The notes under the pieces are model-generated. The model ran no database searches. It saw only the letters and a list, made by a program, of their open reading frames with translations, and had not been told where the DNA came from. 64,000 bases of DNA, taken from Betaproteobacteria bacterium (GTDB taxonomy: Bacteria > Pseudomonadota > Gammaproteobacteria > Burkholderiales > Casimicrobiaceae). The stretch lies in contig JAAFJA010000003.1 of the NCBI GenBank assembly GCA_013298765.1, positions 186,001 through 250,000 of the forward strand, read 5' to 3'. Shown here in pieces: positions 1 through 7,652 of the stretch. Each line of letters opens with the position of its first letter. Positions within the stretch are counted from its first letter, which is position 1. The position numbers were made by a program, and so were the translations under genes.

Positions 1-1
1 C

Positions 2-313
2 GTGTGCAGCCGAAATCAATGGCGAAGCCCGACCGCTGAGCAGGTTTGGCGTAAGCACCCTTCCCTATCCGTTCGCTCTGGGGGAACCAGTGCGAATGCA
101 CGGCATCCTGTTTCCGCTGATGATGTTGCGTGGGCACACGTCATCTTCGTCATGGAAGAGAAGCACAAATCTCGACTGCTTGCTGAATACAGGCGGTTGC
201 TGGAAAACAAGCCTATTCACGTCCTAGATATTCCAGACGAGTACAAATTCATGGAGCCAGAGTTGGTCGATCTACTTCGCCGATCGGTAGGAGACATTCT
301 TGGCCTTGAGTAG
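2..313 (+). CDS. Low-molecular-weight protein-tyrosine-phosphatase-like protein, 5' end outside the window
   Basis: The reading frame is open from the window edge, and the visible first codon (GTG) is probably internal. The visible 103 residues begin with a Cys-x5-Arg-Ser phosphate-binding loop (C2, R8, S9), the signature of low-molecular-weight phosphotyrosine phosphatases and related arsenate-reductase-like proteins. A short alpha/beta protein of about 107 residues with this loop at its very N-terminus is a known compact family, so only a few residues are probably missing. The stop is followed 30 bases later by an attC-like site, so the gene could be a cassette gene. The substrate is unknown. 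The family call is fairly secure from the loop; the biological role is not. Confidence 0.7.
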   Translation: MCSRNQWRSPTAEQVWRKHPSLSVRSGGTSANARHPVSADDVAWAHVIFVMEEKHKSRLLAEYRRLLENKPIHVLDIPDEYKFMEPELVDLLRRSVGDILGLE

Positions 314-343
314 CTTTCACGAAGCAGTCTGGCGCATCCAAGC

Positions 344-415
344 GCCTAACTCTTCGACCGAGCGGAGCCTCCAAGGGCGATCAGTTTCGGTCGCCTCTGA
401 TATCAAACGTTAGGC
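344..415 (+). other. attC-like recombination site (integron cassette type)
   Basis: GCCTAAC (344-350) is an R''-type core and GTTAGGC (409-415) the matching R' core; they are exact inverted repeats 72 bases apart end to end, inside the size range of attC sites. Inside, CGACCGA (355-361) pairs with TCGGTCG (387-393). The spacing between the inner and outer arms is asymmetric (4 versus 15 bases), which is not ideal. The site sits between two short same-strand genes, and the next ATG is only 5 bases after the R' core, as in cassette arrays. No integrase gene is visible. Confidence 0.5.
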
Positions 416-420
416 GGCGC

Positions 421-954
421 ATGAGCACCTTGTCAGCAGACATTGCTGATCTCATCTCCAAAGCCGAGACGCTTCTCTTGTCCCCGCCGATTTCGCCTCT
501 GATCTACGAAGATATGCAAGACCTCAGAAACAACGTGCTGCCAACGGACTACGAGAGCAGGTCGATCAACCTCTATGCGCTTTGGATACGAAGCGGCCCG
601 AGCGAGGCTTGGCAGTGCATGTATATAGGCCAAAGGCAACAGAAAAAGGGATGGTCTAGGGTGCGAGAGCATCTCTTCTACACCCCGAAGGGAACTCAAT
701 CAAAACTTGCGCAGCTTACTGAATGTTTGCGCAAGGGTTGCCAGGTTGGCGTTACTGGCGTACTTGTAGAACCTGACTCAATTCGACTGGCCATAGAAGA
801 AGAACTCATCTACCGAAACACGCTGTCCGCGTGCGCTTTGCCGTGGAACAACAAAGGTCGGAAAAAGCCGCTGAAAAAAGAGCAGCCTAACTCTTCTGCT
901 GAGAAGACGCATTCCGGGCGATTGCCTTCACGCACCTTGCACACCATACCCTAG
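421..954 (+). CDS. GIY-YIG-like domain protein of unknown function
   Basis: This is a 177-residue protein starting immediately after the attC-like site. Residues 51-145 follow the order of a GIY-YIG fold: LYALWI (51-56), MYIG (67-70), Arg80 and His84 in a following helix, a Glu pair at 126-127 (the metal-binding Glu position) and Asn143-144 near the end. The first strand is not the canonical GIY, so the match is remote and nuclease activity is unproven. The last 20-25 residues are basic and look like read-through of a truncated attC copy (GCCTAACTCTTC at 885-896), so the natural C-terminus may have been lost. The next gene starts 8 bases downstream. The cassette-like setting suggests recent acquisition. 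Confidence 0.5.
   Translation: MSTLSADIADLISKAETLLLSPPISPLIYEDMQDLRNNVLPTDYESRSINLYALWIRSGPSEAWQCMYIGQRQQKKGWSRVREHLFYTPKGTQSKLAQLTECLRKGCQVGVTGVLVEPDSIRLAIEEELIYRNTLSACALPWNNKGRKKPLKKEQPNSSAEKTHSGRLPSRTLHTIP
885..906 (+). other. Truncated attC-like 5' end inside a coding region
   Basis: Twelve bases, GCCTAACTCTTC (885-896), are identical to the left end of the attC-like site at 344-355. They are followed by a short hairpin, TCTTCT/AGAAGA (891-906), but no GTTAGGC core follows before the next gene. This looks like a cassette boundary whose right half has been deleted or rearranged. Confidence 0.4.
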
Positions 955-962
955 AAATTTCC

Positions 963-1529
963 ATGCGCATAGAAGGCAAGCTCACCAGGTGGAACGACGA
1001 CCGAGGCTTCGGGTTCATCACTCCGCTCCATGGCGGACAGGAGATTTTTGTCCACATTTCTGCATTCCCGAAAGATGGCGTAAGACCTTCCATCGGAGAA
1101 AAGCTCTCGTTTGAGATTGAAACCGACGTCAGCGGAAAGAAGCAGGCGAAGTATGTTTTTTGTCCAGAGCGTCCGGCCGTTAAAAGTCCTAGCCCTGCAC
1201 CTTCCCGTAGACCTGTGTCCTATCAGCGCAAAGAGCGTCCAGGCTTTTTTGCTCGGGCCATTCCGTTGCTAGTCGTGGTCGGGTTAGGTGTCTATGGTTA
1301 CAACGAGTACAACCGCCGCGCCGCACCATCGCCCCAAAATTTCGCCATGCCAGAAGCTCAGGCATCGTCGCAGCGCTATACGTGCGACGGCCGCACGCAC
1401 TGCTCACAAATGACGTCCTGCGCTGAAGCCACGTACTTTCTCCGCAACTGCCCCGGCGTGAAAATGGACGGTAACAATGATGGCGTGCCCTGCGAGCAGC
1501 AGTGGTGTGCGAGCGGCTTCGCAAAGTGA
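963..1529 (+). CDS. Membrane-anchored cold-shock domain protein with C-terminal excalibur domain
   Basis: This 188-residue protein has three parts. Residues 1-68 are a cold-shock (OB-fold) domain with the RNA-binding motifs RGFGFI (14-19) and IFVHIS (28-33). After a Pro/Ser-rich basic linker, residues 96-113 form one hydrophobic membrane segment. Residues 140-182 are an excalibur-type domain with six cysteines and an acidic loop, DGNNDGVPCE (169-178), expected to bind calcium outside the membrane. The architecture implies a cytoplasmic nucleic-acid-binding head and a periplasmic calcium-binding tail. It is a known domain combination in proteobacteria, but its function is not established. No clear ribosome-binding site precedes the ATG, which lies 8 bases after the preceding stop. 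Confidence 0.8.
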   Translation: MRIEGKLTRWNDDRGFGFITPLHGGQEIFVHISAFPKDGVRPSIGEKLSFEIETDVSGKKQAKYVFCPERPAVKSPSPAPSRRPVSYQRKERPGFFARAIPLLVVVGLGVYGYNEYNRRAAPSPQNFAMPEAQASSQRYTCDGRTHCSQMTSCAEATYFLRNCPGVKMDGNNDGVPCEQQWCASGFAK

Positions 1530-1696
1530 TAGCGCCGACATTTATTTTTTGTTGCACGCTGCCGTAACCGCGAAGCTGCGCGTTCGTATCGCGCCTCTGC
1601 GTGATGCAAAATAATCATTCGATGACGTAAGCGTTTGAAGTTTGTGCAACGCCGCCCTCAAAACACCGCAGCAAATTTGAATGTGAATCCGCAGCC

Positions 1697-2374
1697 ATGA
1701 ACCCCGATCAACTTCATCGCGATGGCTATGCGCTGCTGCGCAATCTGGTGCCTGCGACCTGGTTGGATGATCTTCGCGCTGCGTTTGATGCGTGCGAAAC
1801 GCCGTCTGCCCAATGGCGGGTGCCGCGCGGGCCGGATTGGCGTCATTCGATGCTCGATCTTGATCCGACGATCCAAGCGGTGTGTCGCTTGCCTGCGCTC
1901 TTGGCGGTGGTCGGCGAATTGATCGGTGAGCGGTTTTTTCTGGCTCAGGTAGAGGGGCGCGAGCCTTTGATGGGCGGCGGTCATCAGGGTCTGCACAGAG
2001 ATTTCTCTGCGCGCCGACCGGGCGACACGGTGAACGTGCTCGTCTTCTTCGATGATTACGGCCCGAGCAACGGCGCAACGCGCTACGTTGCGGGAAGTCA
2101 TCGCGACGGCGCAGTCACCGCGCCCGCTACGCCTGAAGACGAAGCGCGCAGCGTGCAAATCTCAGGCAAGGCGGGCGATGCGCTGGTGTTCGACGCCAAT
2201 CTGCTGCACGGGGCGAGTCTCAATCCCAGCGGTGAGCGCCGCCGCAGCATTCTGATCGGCTATTTCGCGGAGCCGCTTTACAGCACACATCTGGAAACGG
2301 CGCCGCTGCGCAGTGTGCGCATGGATACGAGCGAGCGGTTTGATCCGCCGAGCGCGGCTTTCGTAACGCAATAG
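1697..2374 (+). CDS. Phytanoyl-CoA dioxygenase (PhyH) family protein
   Basis: This 225-residue protein belongs to the Fe(II)/2-oxoglutarate-dependent PhyH superfamily. The metal triad is visible: His100 and Asp102 in HRD, and His171 in LLHGAS. Arginines at 181-183 are placed to bind 2-oxoglutarate. PhyH proteins hydroxylate small hydrophobic or natural-product substrates; the substrate here cannot be inferred. It stands alone, convergent with the next gene, and shares a bidirectional terminator with it. Cytosolic, no signal peptide. The family assignment is strong. Confidence 0.85.
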   Translation: MNPDQLHRDGYALLRNLVPATWLDDLRAAFDACETPSAQWRVPRGPDWRHSMLDLDPTIQAVCRLPALLAVVGELIGERFFLAQVEGREPLMGGGHQGLHRDFSARRPGDTVNVLVFFDDYGPSNGATRYVAGSHRDGAVTAPATPEDEARSVQISGKAGDALVFDANLLHGASLNPSGERRRSILIGYFAEPLYSTHLETAPLRSVRMDTSERFDPPSAAFVTQ

Positions 2375-2385
2375 AAAGCCAGAAT

Positions 2386-2412
2386 AAAAAAACGCGCCGA
2401 AGCGCGTTTTTT
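2386..2412. terminator. Bidirectional intrinsic terminator
   Basis: CGCGC (2393-2397) and GCGCG (2402-2406) form a hairpin with loop CGAA, flanked by an A run on the left and six T on the right. It can therefore stop transcription of the PhyH gene on the plus strand and of the convergent small secreted-protein gene on the minus strand. Confidence 0.85.
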
Positions 2413-2449
2413 GTGCGCCCAAGTTAACGGGCGTTGCTGCGGCAATTCT

Positions 2450-2800
2450 TTAGAACGCGCCTACCGTTTGCGCGCGGGCTGCGCGGCCTTCAGGCGAATT
2501 GAGCCATGCGCGGGTTTCTTCGCGCACTTGCGCGCGGGTGCGGCCGTCGTTCCCGCTCGAGCAAACGATCATCGAAGTCGCATCGTTGTAGGTGCTCGCG
2601 CATGATGCGGAGGCTGCATTGCTACCGGCGCGCGCAGTGGGCGCGATGTTGCGCATACGGGTGTTAGCTTGCGCCACTTGTACGGCTTCGGCATTCTGCG
2701 CAGCGGGCGCTGCGTCTGCGGCGGGGGTTACGTCAGCGGCGAATGCAACGCTGGTTGCTGCAGCAAAAAGGGTAGCGATCAAAACAGATTTCGTATTCAT
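2450..2800 (-). CDS. Small alanine-rich secreted protein, unknown function
   Basis: This 116-residue protein has an N-terminal signal peptide: Lys near the start, a hydrophobic stretch, and cleavage likely after AFA at about residue 21. An Ala/Pro/Gln-rich segment follows, then a C-terminal part with two cysteines and TRAQVREETRAWL, which resembles short repeats in DUF4148-like periplasmic proteins. A good ribosome-binding site (TTTAGGA) lies 7-8 bases before the ATG on the minus strand. I cannot assign a function; a periplasmic location is inferred from the signal peptide. Confidence 0.7.
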   Translation of the reverse strand: MNTKSVLIATLFAAATSVAFAADVTPAADAAPAAQNAEAVQVAQANTRMRNIAPTARAGSNAASASCASTYNDATSMIVCSSGNDGRTRAQVREETRAWLNSPEGRAARAQTVGAF

Positions 2801-3422
2801 GATGTTTTCCTAAAGGAGGAGGTTGAGAAGTCAGTGTCTGGCGGCTTTTGCCGCTCTGTTTCGCCGAGGCTTCGTTGCCGCCGTCGTCGATGGAATGAAT
2901 GCTAGGTATTGCTAGAACATGAATAAATGGGGATTCGATCAATTCTTTATTGCAAAATACGCAATAATCAAACGCTTGAAATTCGCCGCGCTGTGCTGGC
3001 GAAGCGCTTCAGTGCATGGGCGGGCGGATCGCGATGCAGTCCCGATTTTTTCGACGCAGATTGCGCTGATTTCGCTGATTTACGCAGATTATTTTTTTGT
3101 GGATTTGTGAGTGCCTGATGTTTCAATCGGTGGGGCGCGAATGGTCGCGCGATTTTTTTGACACAGATTACACAGATGATGTCAGTTGATTTACACAGAT
3201 TCCTTTAGGAGATTCATCGCAGCTCCGAACTCCAAAACAATTTGCGTGAATCAGCGAAATCAGCGTCAAAAAATAGTGCCCCTCACTTACCCACCAGCGA
3301 TTGAAGTACCAAGCCTCATAGCAAGCAAAAAATGATCTGCGCAAATCAGCGAAATCAGCGCAATCTGTGTCAAAAAGAACCCCCGCACTTCACGAACCCC
3401 CGACTGAAAGACTGACGATCTC
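2801..3422. other. Gene-free stretch with promoter region and repeats
   Basis: No convincing coding region is present. The left part is the upstream region of the minus-strand small secreted-protein gene and holds a 7-base inverted repeat, TTATTGC/GCAATAA, around 2947-2967. The right part is filled by the CGCAGATT-type repeat cluster described separately. Confidence 0.6.
3046..3376. repeat. Cluster of CGCAGATT-type dispersed repeats in inverted arrangement
   Basis: Units built from short words such as GACGCAGATT, CGCTGATTT and TTACGCAGATT occur at 3050-3090 and 3153-3201. Reverse-complement units (AATCAGCGAAATCAGCG, CAATCTGTGTCAAAAA) occur at 3241-3273 and 3335-3376. The two halves can fold into a long imperfect stem. 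The same family recurs at 38617-38740. No coding capacity or transposase is associated. Confidence 0.8.
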
Positions 3423-4421
3423 ATGGATCAACTTCGCGCCATGCGCGCCTTCGCTAAAGTCGTAGAACTTGGCAGCTTCACCAAAGCGGCGGATGCGTTT
3501 GACATGACGCCTGCGGTGATGACGCGGCTCGTCGCGGATTTGGAAGCGCACTTGAAAGTGCGGCTCTTAAATCGCACGACCCGACGCGTCACGCTCACGC
3601 AAGCGGGCGAGCGCTACCTTGAGCACGTGCAGCGAATCCTTGTTGACGTTGAAGAAGCGCAAACGGTCGCAACCCTTGAAACCGCAGAGCCCGAGGGCAC
3701 GATTCGCGTGCTCTGCTCGCCTGGTTTCGCCACGCATCAGCTTGCAAAGTACTTACCGCGCTTTCGCGATCGCCACCCAAAGCTCGTGATCGAGCTCACA
3801 GTTCAAAACTCAGTCGGCTCGGCGGACGAAAGTCATGATGTGTCGATTCTTACGATGAACAAACCGCTCGCGAGCGGCAGCTTCGTTGCGCGCATCCTCG
3901 CCCAAAGCGAAGTCACGCTCTGTGCGAGCAAAAGCTATCTCGACCGTCGCGGGCGCCCCACGCACCCGAGCGAGCTGACACAGCATGAAATGCTGTTGCC
4001 GTTCACGCCGCAAAGCCGGAGCGAAACGCTGTTCACGCCGCGCGATCCGAAAAGCAAGGCAAAGCCCTATCTCACGCCGCCGCCGTCGATGGCTTTGGCG
4101 ACCTCGCATTTCGAGGTGCTTCATCATGCCGCGATTCATGGCATGGGAATCGGCGCGCTTGCCACGTTCATGGCGCATGATGCGCTCGTGCGCGGCGAGG
4201 TTGAGTTGGTGTTGCCCGAGTGGCGAATCGTGACGTTGCACATCTATGCCGCGATGCCTTCGCGCAAATACATTCCAGCGAGAACCCGCGCGTTCGTCGA
4301 TTTCCTCGTTGAGTCGTTCGGCGGAAAAGAGAATGACCCGTGGTTCGATGAAGCGATGAGTGCGGCGAAAGTAAAGCCCGTGCCCCGCAACGCACCGAAA
4401 GCGAGAGCACCGCGCGCGTAG
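3423..4421 (+). CDS. LysR-family transcriptional regulator
   Basis: This 332-residue protein has an N-terminal winged helix-turn-helix (about residues 1-60; [18 protein letters not shown], then [17 protein letters not shown]) and a C-terminal periplasmic-binding-like effector domain (about 90-300). A short basic Lys/Pro/Ala tail ends the protein. The helix and TTRRV motif are typical of the DsbA/AaeR-like branch of LysR regulators. Regulators of this type usually control a divergent neighbour, but the upstream side here is the repeat cluster, so the target is not evident. The effector is unknown. Confidence 0.85.
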   Translation: MDQLRAMRAFAKVVELGSFTKAADAFDMTPAVMTRLVADLEAHLKVRLLNRTTRRVTLTQAGERYLEHVQRILVDVEEAQTVATLETAEPEGTIRVLCSPGFATHQLAKYLPRFRDRHPKLVIELTVQNSVGSADESHDVSILTMNKPLASGSFVARILAQSEVTLCASKSYLDRRGRPTHPSELTQHEMLLPFTPQSRSETLFTPRDPKSKAKPYLTPPPSMALATSHFEVLHHAAIHGMGIGALATFMAHDALVRGEVELVLPEWRIVTLHIYAAMPSRKYIPARTRAFVDFLVESFGGKENDPWFDEAMSAAKVKPVPRNAPKARAPRA

Positions 4422-4431
4422 CCGCACCTCT

Positions 4432-4517
4432 CTGTAGGCGCGGGCTTGACCGCGCTGGTAGCGTGTGCAGCGCTGTGTTTTTCGTCTACCAAAGCGACGT
4501 CAAGCCGTCGCCTACAG
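4432..4517. repeat. 86-bp imperfect palindrome after the LysR gene
   Basis: CTGTAGGCG (4432-4440) and CGCCTACAG (4509-4517) are exact inverted ends. The inner arms, GGGCTTGACCGCG and CGACGTCAAGCC, also pair, as do GGTAG and CTACC, giving a stem of about 30 base pairs with mismatches. It is REP-like and starts 10 bases after the LysR stop, so it may act as transcript end. Confidence 0.75.
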
Positions 4518-4568
4518 ATTGGCTGAGTCGACGTTGATTGAAGAAGTGCGCTTCGCGCGTATGCGCAC

Positions 4569-4593
4569 AAGGTGCGATAGGATCGCACCCTAC
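4569..4593. repeat. GGTGCGAT/ATCGCACC hairpin repeat, copy 1
   Basis: This 25-base unit holds the inverted repeat GGTGCGAT...ATCGCACC. It differs by one base from a second copy at 6142-6166. This copy lies just before the DUF924 start codon at 4615; the other lies just after the phhA stop. Confidence 0.8.
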
Positions 4594-4614
4594 CCACCAC
4601 GATCGAACGCCGCC

Positions 4615-5154
4615 ATGAACCCACAACGCATACTCCAATTCTGGTTCAGCGAACTCACGCCGAAGCAACACTTCGCGAAAGACGCCGCGCTTGACGCGAT
4701 GATTGCAGATCGCTTCGGCGCCGCCCTTGAAGCCGCGTCGCGTTGTGAATTGTTCGCATGGCGCAATGCGCCGGAAGGCCGCCTCGCAGAAATCATCGTG
4801 CTTGATCAGTTTTCACGAAACGTGTTTCGTGATTCGCCGCGCGCGTTTGCGCAGGACGCGCTTTCCCTCGCGCTCGCGCAAGAGCTGGTTGCCGATGGTA
4901 GCGACGCGACGCTACCGGTCGAGCAACGCAAGTTTGCCTACATGCCTTACATGCACAGCGAATCGCTGATCGTGCATCAAGAGGCGCTACGGCTCTTCGC
5001 GCAGCCTGGGCTAGAAAGCAACCTCGATTTTGAGCGCCGCCATCTCGCGATCATCGAACGCTTCGGCCGCTACCCCCATCGAAACGCAATTCTCGGCCGT
5101 GAATCGACGGCGGAAGAACAAGCGTTTTTGCAGGAGGTGGGGTCGGGGTTTTAG
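4615..5154 (+). CDS. DUF924 family protein
   Basis: This 179-residue protein matches the DUF924 family along its length: ILQFWF at the N-terminus, IIVLDQFSRNVFR in the middle, then YMPYMHSES and a C-terminal RFGRYPHRNAILGR. The family is all-helical, TPR-like, and widespread in proteobacteria; its biochemical role is not established. The ATG at 4615 is chosen because conservation begins there. The frame is open 150 bases further upstream, but that stretch is non-conserved and covers repeat DNA. No clear ribosome-binding site is seen. Confidence 0.85.
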   Translation: MNPQRILQFWFSELTPKQHFAKDAALDAMIADRFGAALEAASRCELFAWRNAPEGRLAEIIVLDQFSRNVFRDSPRAFAQDALSLALAQELVADGSDATLPVEQRKFAYMPYMHSESLIVHQEALRLFAQPGLESNLDFERRHLAIIERFGRYPHRNAILGRESTAEEQAFLQEVGSGF

Positions 5155-5225
5155 TGCAGTTGTGCGATCGCGGCTCGCTGATCGACTGGCAAAATTTCGA
5201 GACACACTAACGCTCCGATAGAGCT

Positions 5226-6017
5226 ATGGACATCGTCAGTCACAATCGAGAAGCATGGAATCGCGAGTCGCGCGCGGGTAGCGAGTGGAGCCGCCCGGTG
5301 GATGCGCAAGCCATCGCAGCTGCGCGCACAGGCGAGTTTTCAGTGATCCTTACACCCAGTAAGCCTGTGCCGGCGGATTGGCTAGGAGACGTTCGCGGGA
5401 AACGCGTACTCTGTCTTGCCTCTGGCGGTGGCCAGCAAGCGCCGTTGCTTGCTGCCGCAGGCGCGCACGTCACCAGCTTTGATCTCTCAGACGAGCAACT
5501 CCGCAAGGACCAAGACGTCGCTGATCGCAACGGTCTACGCTTGAGCTGTGTTCAAGGCAATATGTCTGATCTATCGAAGTTTTCTGACGAGAGTTTCGAT
5601 GTGGTCTTTCATCCGGTATCGAACGTCTTTGTCCCAGATGTGCGGCCTGTTTGGCGCGAGTGCTACCGCGTTTTGTGTTCAAACGGAGTTTTGCTGGTGG
5701 GATTCATGAACCCGAGTCTCTTCCTCTTCAATCATGATGAGGTTGAGCGAACGGGCTCCTTAGTCGTGAAGTACGCGCTGCCCTACAGCGAGCCGGAGAG
5801 CTTGGCGGCGGCCGAGCAAGCGCTTTGGCGCGATAGCGGTCGCGCTGCTGAGTTCAGTCATTCGCTGGAGACGCAAATTGGTGGCCAACTCAACGCTGGC
5901 TTTGTGCTCACCGGGTTGTACGAAGATAGCTGGTCGGATGAGGCGACGCTCTTCAACCGATTCTCCCCGGTTGCGATAGCAACGCGTGCGGTTAAGAGCC
6001 GCCTATCGCTCAAGTAA
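5226..6017 (+). CDS. Class I SAM-dependent methyltransferase
   Basis: This 263-residue protein has a Rossmann-type methyltransferase core: motif I CLASGGGQQAPLLAAAG at about residues 62-78, motif II acidic SFDLS (about 84-88), and motif IV-like DESFDVVFHP (about 121-130). The N-terminal NREAWNRES and the order of motifs fit the Methyltransf_11 type that acts on small molecules. The acceptor substrate cannot be told. It follows the DUF924 gene by about 70 bases on the same strand, with GATAGAG before the ATG. Cytosolic. Confidence 0.85.
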   Translation: MDIVSHNREAWNRESRAGSEWSRPVDAQAIAAARTGEFSVILTPSKPVPADWLGDVRGKRVLCLASGGGQQAPLLAAAGAHVTSFDLSDEQLRKDQDVADRNGLRLSCVQGNMSDLSKFSDESFDVVFHPVSNVFVPDVRPVWRECYRVLCSNGVLLVGFMNPSLFLFNHDEVERTGSLVVKYALPYSEPESLAAAEQALWRDSGRAAEFSHSLETQIGGQLNAGFVLTGLYEDSWSDEATLFNRFSPVAIATRAVKSRLSLK

Positions 6018-6141
6018 GTTGAAATGAAGACACTGCGCCCCTGACGTTCAGCAAGCGCAAGACGTCGGGTGCAATCTCATTGCACCTCGTGCCGACATGC
6101 GCGAAGCGCACTTTTCCAATCCGCGTTGGCTCGTACCAATT

Positions 6142-6166
6142 AAGGTGCGATGGGATCGCACCCTAC
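6142..6166. repeat. GGTGCGAT/ATCGCACC hairpin repeat, copy 2
   Basis: This second copy of the 25-base unit found at 4569-4593 has one mismatch (G for A in the loop). It ends 3 bases before the phhA stop codon on the opposite strand and could form the 3' hairpin of the phhA message. Confidence 0.8.
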
Positions 6167-6169
6167 GGA

Positions 6170-7021
6170 TCACGATTCCTGCTTGAGGATTTCGTAATGC
6201 GGCGTGAAGTCTGGCGCAGTATCGTCTCGGAGCTGCTGAAACGATTCGAGGATGAAGTAAATGGACTGTACGTCGTCAATCAATACGGGGGTGCGCATTG
6301 AATGCATCACATCGAAGGGGACGTGTTGCGGCGCGCTGGATTCCAGTGCATAGATCAGCTCTTTCGGCGACGAAAGAATGCCAGCGCCGTAGGCTTTGAC
6401 CGCGCCGCTTTCACGAATCAGACCGAATTCAATCGTGTACCAGTAGAGGCGCGCGAGCCAGTCCAGCCCGCCGAGCCGCTTCGCTTTGAGCGCGCCCTCG
6501 CCATACGCCTGCAAATGATCGGCGTAAATCGGTGTGAACAGCATCGGCACGTGGCCGAAGAAATCGTGAAAGAGATCCGGCTCGACGATGTAATCGAATT
6601 CGCTCTCCTCGCGCAGCCACACGGTGACCGGAAAGCGGCGATTGGCGAGATGGGTGAAGAACACGTCGTCGGGCAAAAGGCCGGGCACGCCGACCAGCGT
6701 CCAATTTGTTGCGGCCTTGAGCGCGACGTTCACGTCCGCGAAGTTCGGGATACCGCGCCGCATGTCGAGCGCTGTTAATCCGTTGATGGCGTCAAGAAAT
6801 TCTTTACACGCGCGCGAGGGAATCAGCGCCATTTGCCGCTCCACCAAGCGCAGCCAGCGCGCTTGTTGTTCAGCGGTGTAATCGCTCACCGATTGCGCAA
6901 CGGTGTAATCCGCTGCCATGCGCGAATAATTACCGCGCAAACCGGGATTGCCTTCGCGCGTTTTGTGAGAAATGTCGAAGTCCGCGGGTGGCGCGGCATC
7001 TTGATGAGTGGCTGTGTTCAT
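6170..7021 (-). CDS. phhA: Phenylalanine 4-monooxygenase
   Basis: This protein converts phenylalanine to tyrosine with O2 and a tetrahydropterin, the first step of phenylalanine catabolism. The 283-residue length is normal for the bacterial single-domain enzyme. The iron facial triad is visible: His152 and His157 in FHDFFGHVP, and Glu198 in YTIEFGL. A pterin-binding region with GVPGLLPDD lies at about 111-119. No pterin-4a-carbinolamine dehydratase (phhB) is adjacent; the gene stands alone between a methyltransferase and a DUF2939 gene. The start ATG at 7021 matches the usual N-terminus. Confidence 0.95.
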   Translation of the reverse strand: MNTATHQDAAPPADFDISHKTREGNPGLRGNYSRMAADYTVAQSVSDYTAEQQARWLRLVERQMALIPSRACKEFLDAINGLTALDMRRGIPNFADVNVALKAATNWTLVGVPGLLPDDVFFTHLANRRFPVTVWLREESEFDYIVEPDLFHDFFGHVPMLFTPIYADHLQAYGEGALKAKRLGGLDWLARLYWYTIEFGLIRESGAVKAYGAGILSSPKELIYALESSAPQHVPFDVMHSMRTPVLIDDVQSIYFILESFQQLRDDTAPDFTPHYEILKQES

Positions 7022-7094
7022 GCCGCTATTTTGGCGCGATGCGGAGCAATTTTGTTGCGAAGACAGCGCAGAGCGACTGTGAGATAGTCAAGCC

Positions 7095-7652
7095 ATGAAG
7101 TGGAAAGTCACTCTCGCAGCGGTCGCGCCGTTCGTCGTCGGAAGTCTGTTCTATGCCACACCGCATTTCACGCTGTGGCGAATGAAGACCGCCGCGGAGG
7201 CGGGCGACTACGAAAAGTTCTCGCAATTCGTGGACTATCCCAAGCTTCGGGAAAGCGCGCGGCAAAGTTTGATTGAAAGCGGCGTGATTGATCGCGCGCT
7301 TGAGCGGGGTACTGGCAACCGCGCACTTGATTTGATTGCGGGCGCAATCGCCTCGCCGGCGATGAACGCCGCGATCGATGCCGCGATTTCGCCACAGAGC
7401 TTGGCGCTTTTGATGCAAGGCAAATCATGGGCAGAAGCGCGGTCCGGCAGGCGCGCTCGTAGCGACGCGAACTCGCCGAGCGCAACGAGTGAGCCGCCGA
7501 AAGTCGAAATCGAGATGGGCTATGAAAGCTTGAACGAATTCAGATTGCGCGTGAAAAAGCGTGACAGCACCGGCGAACCTTCGCAGTTCATGCTCACGCG
7601 AAGTGGTCTGCTTTCGTGGAAACTTTCCTCGGTTCGCTTGCCGTTACGCTAG
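7095..7652 (+). CDS. DUF2939 domain protein, membrane-anchored
   Basis: This 185-residue protein has one N-terminal membrane segment or uncleaved signal (about residues 5-24), followed by HFTLWRMKTAAEAGDYEKFSQFVDYPKL, the pattern of DUF2939 proteins. The rest is a predicted extracytoplasmic domain with a basic variable region near 115-135. Function unknown. It is divergent from phhA, and its stop overlaps by 4 bases the stop of the convergent YeeE/YedE gene. Confidence 0.75.
   Translation: MKWKVTLAAVAPFVVGSLFYATPHFTLWRMKTAAEAGDYEKFSQFVDYPKLRESARQSLIESGVIDRALERGTGNRALDLIAGAIASPAMNAAIDAAISPQSLALLMQGKSWAEARSGRRARSDANSPSATSEPPKVEIEMGYESLNEFRLRVKKRDSTGEPSQFMLTRSGLLSWKLSSVRLPLR

Noticed and set aside
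3046-3376. Possible CRISPR array from repeated CGCAGATT/ATCAGCG units
   Set aside because: Units are degenerate, in both orientations, without regular unique spacers, and no cas gene is nearby.
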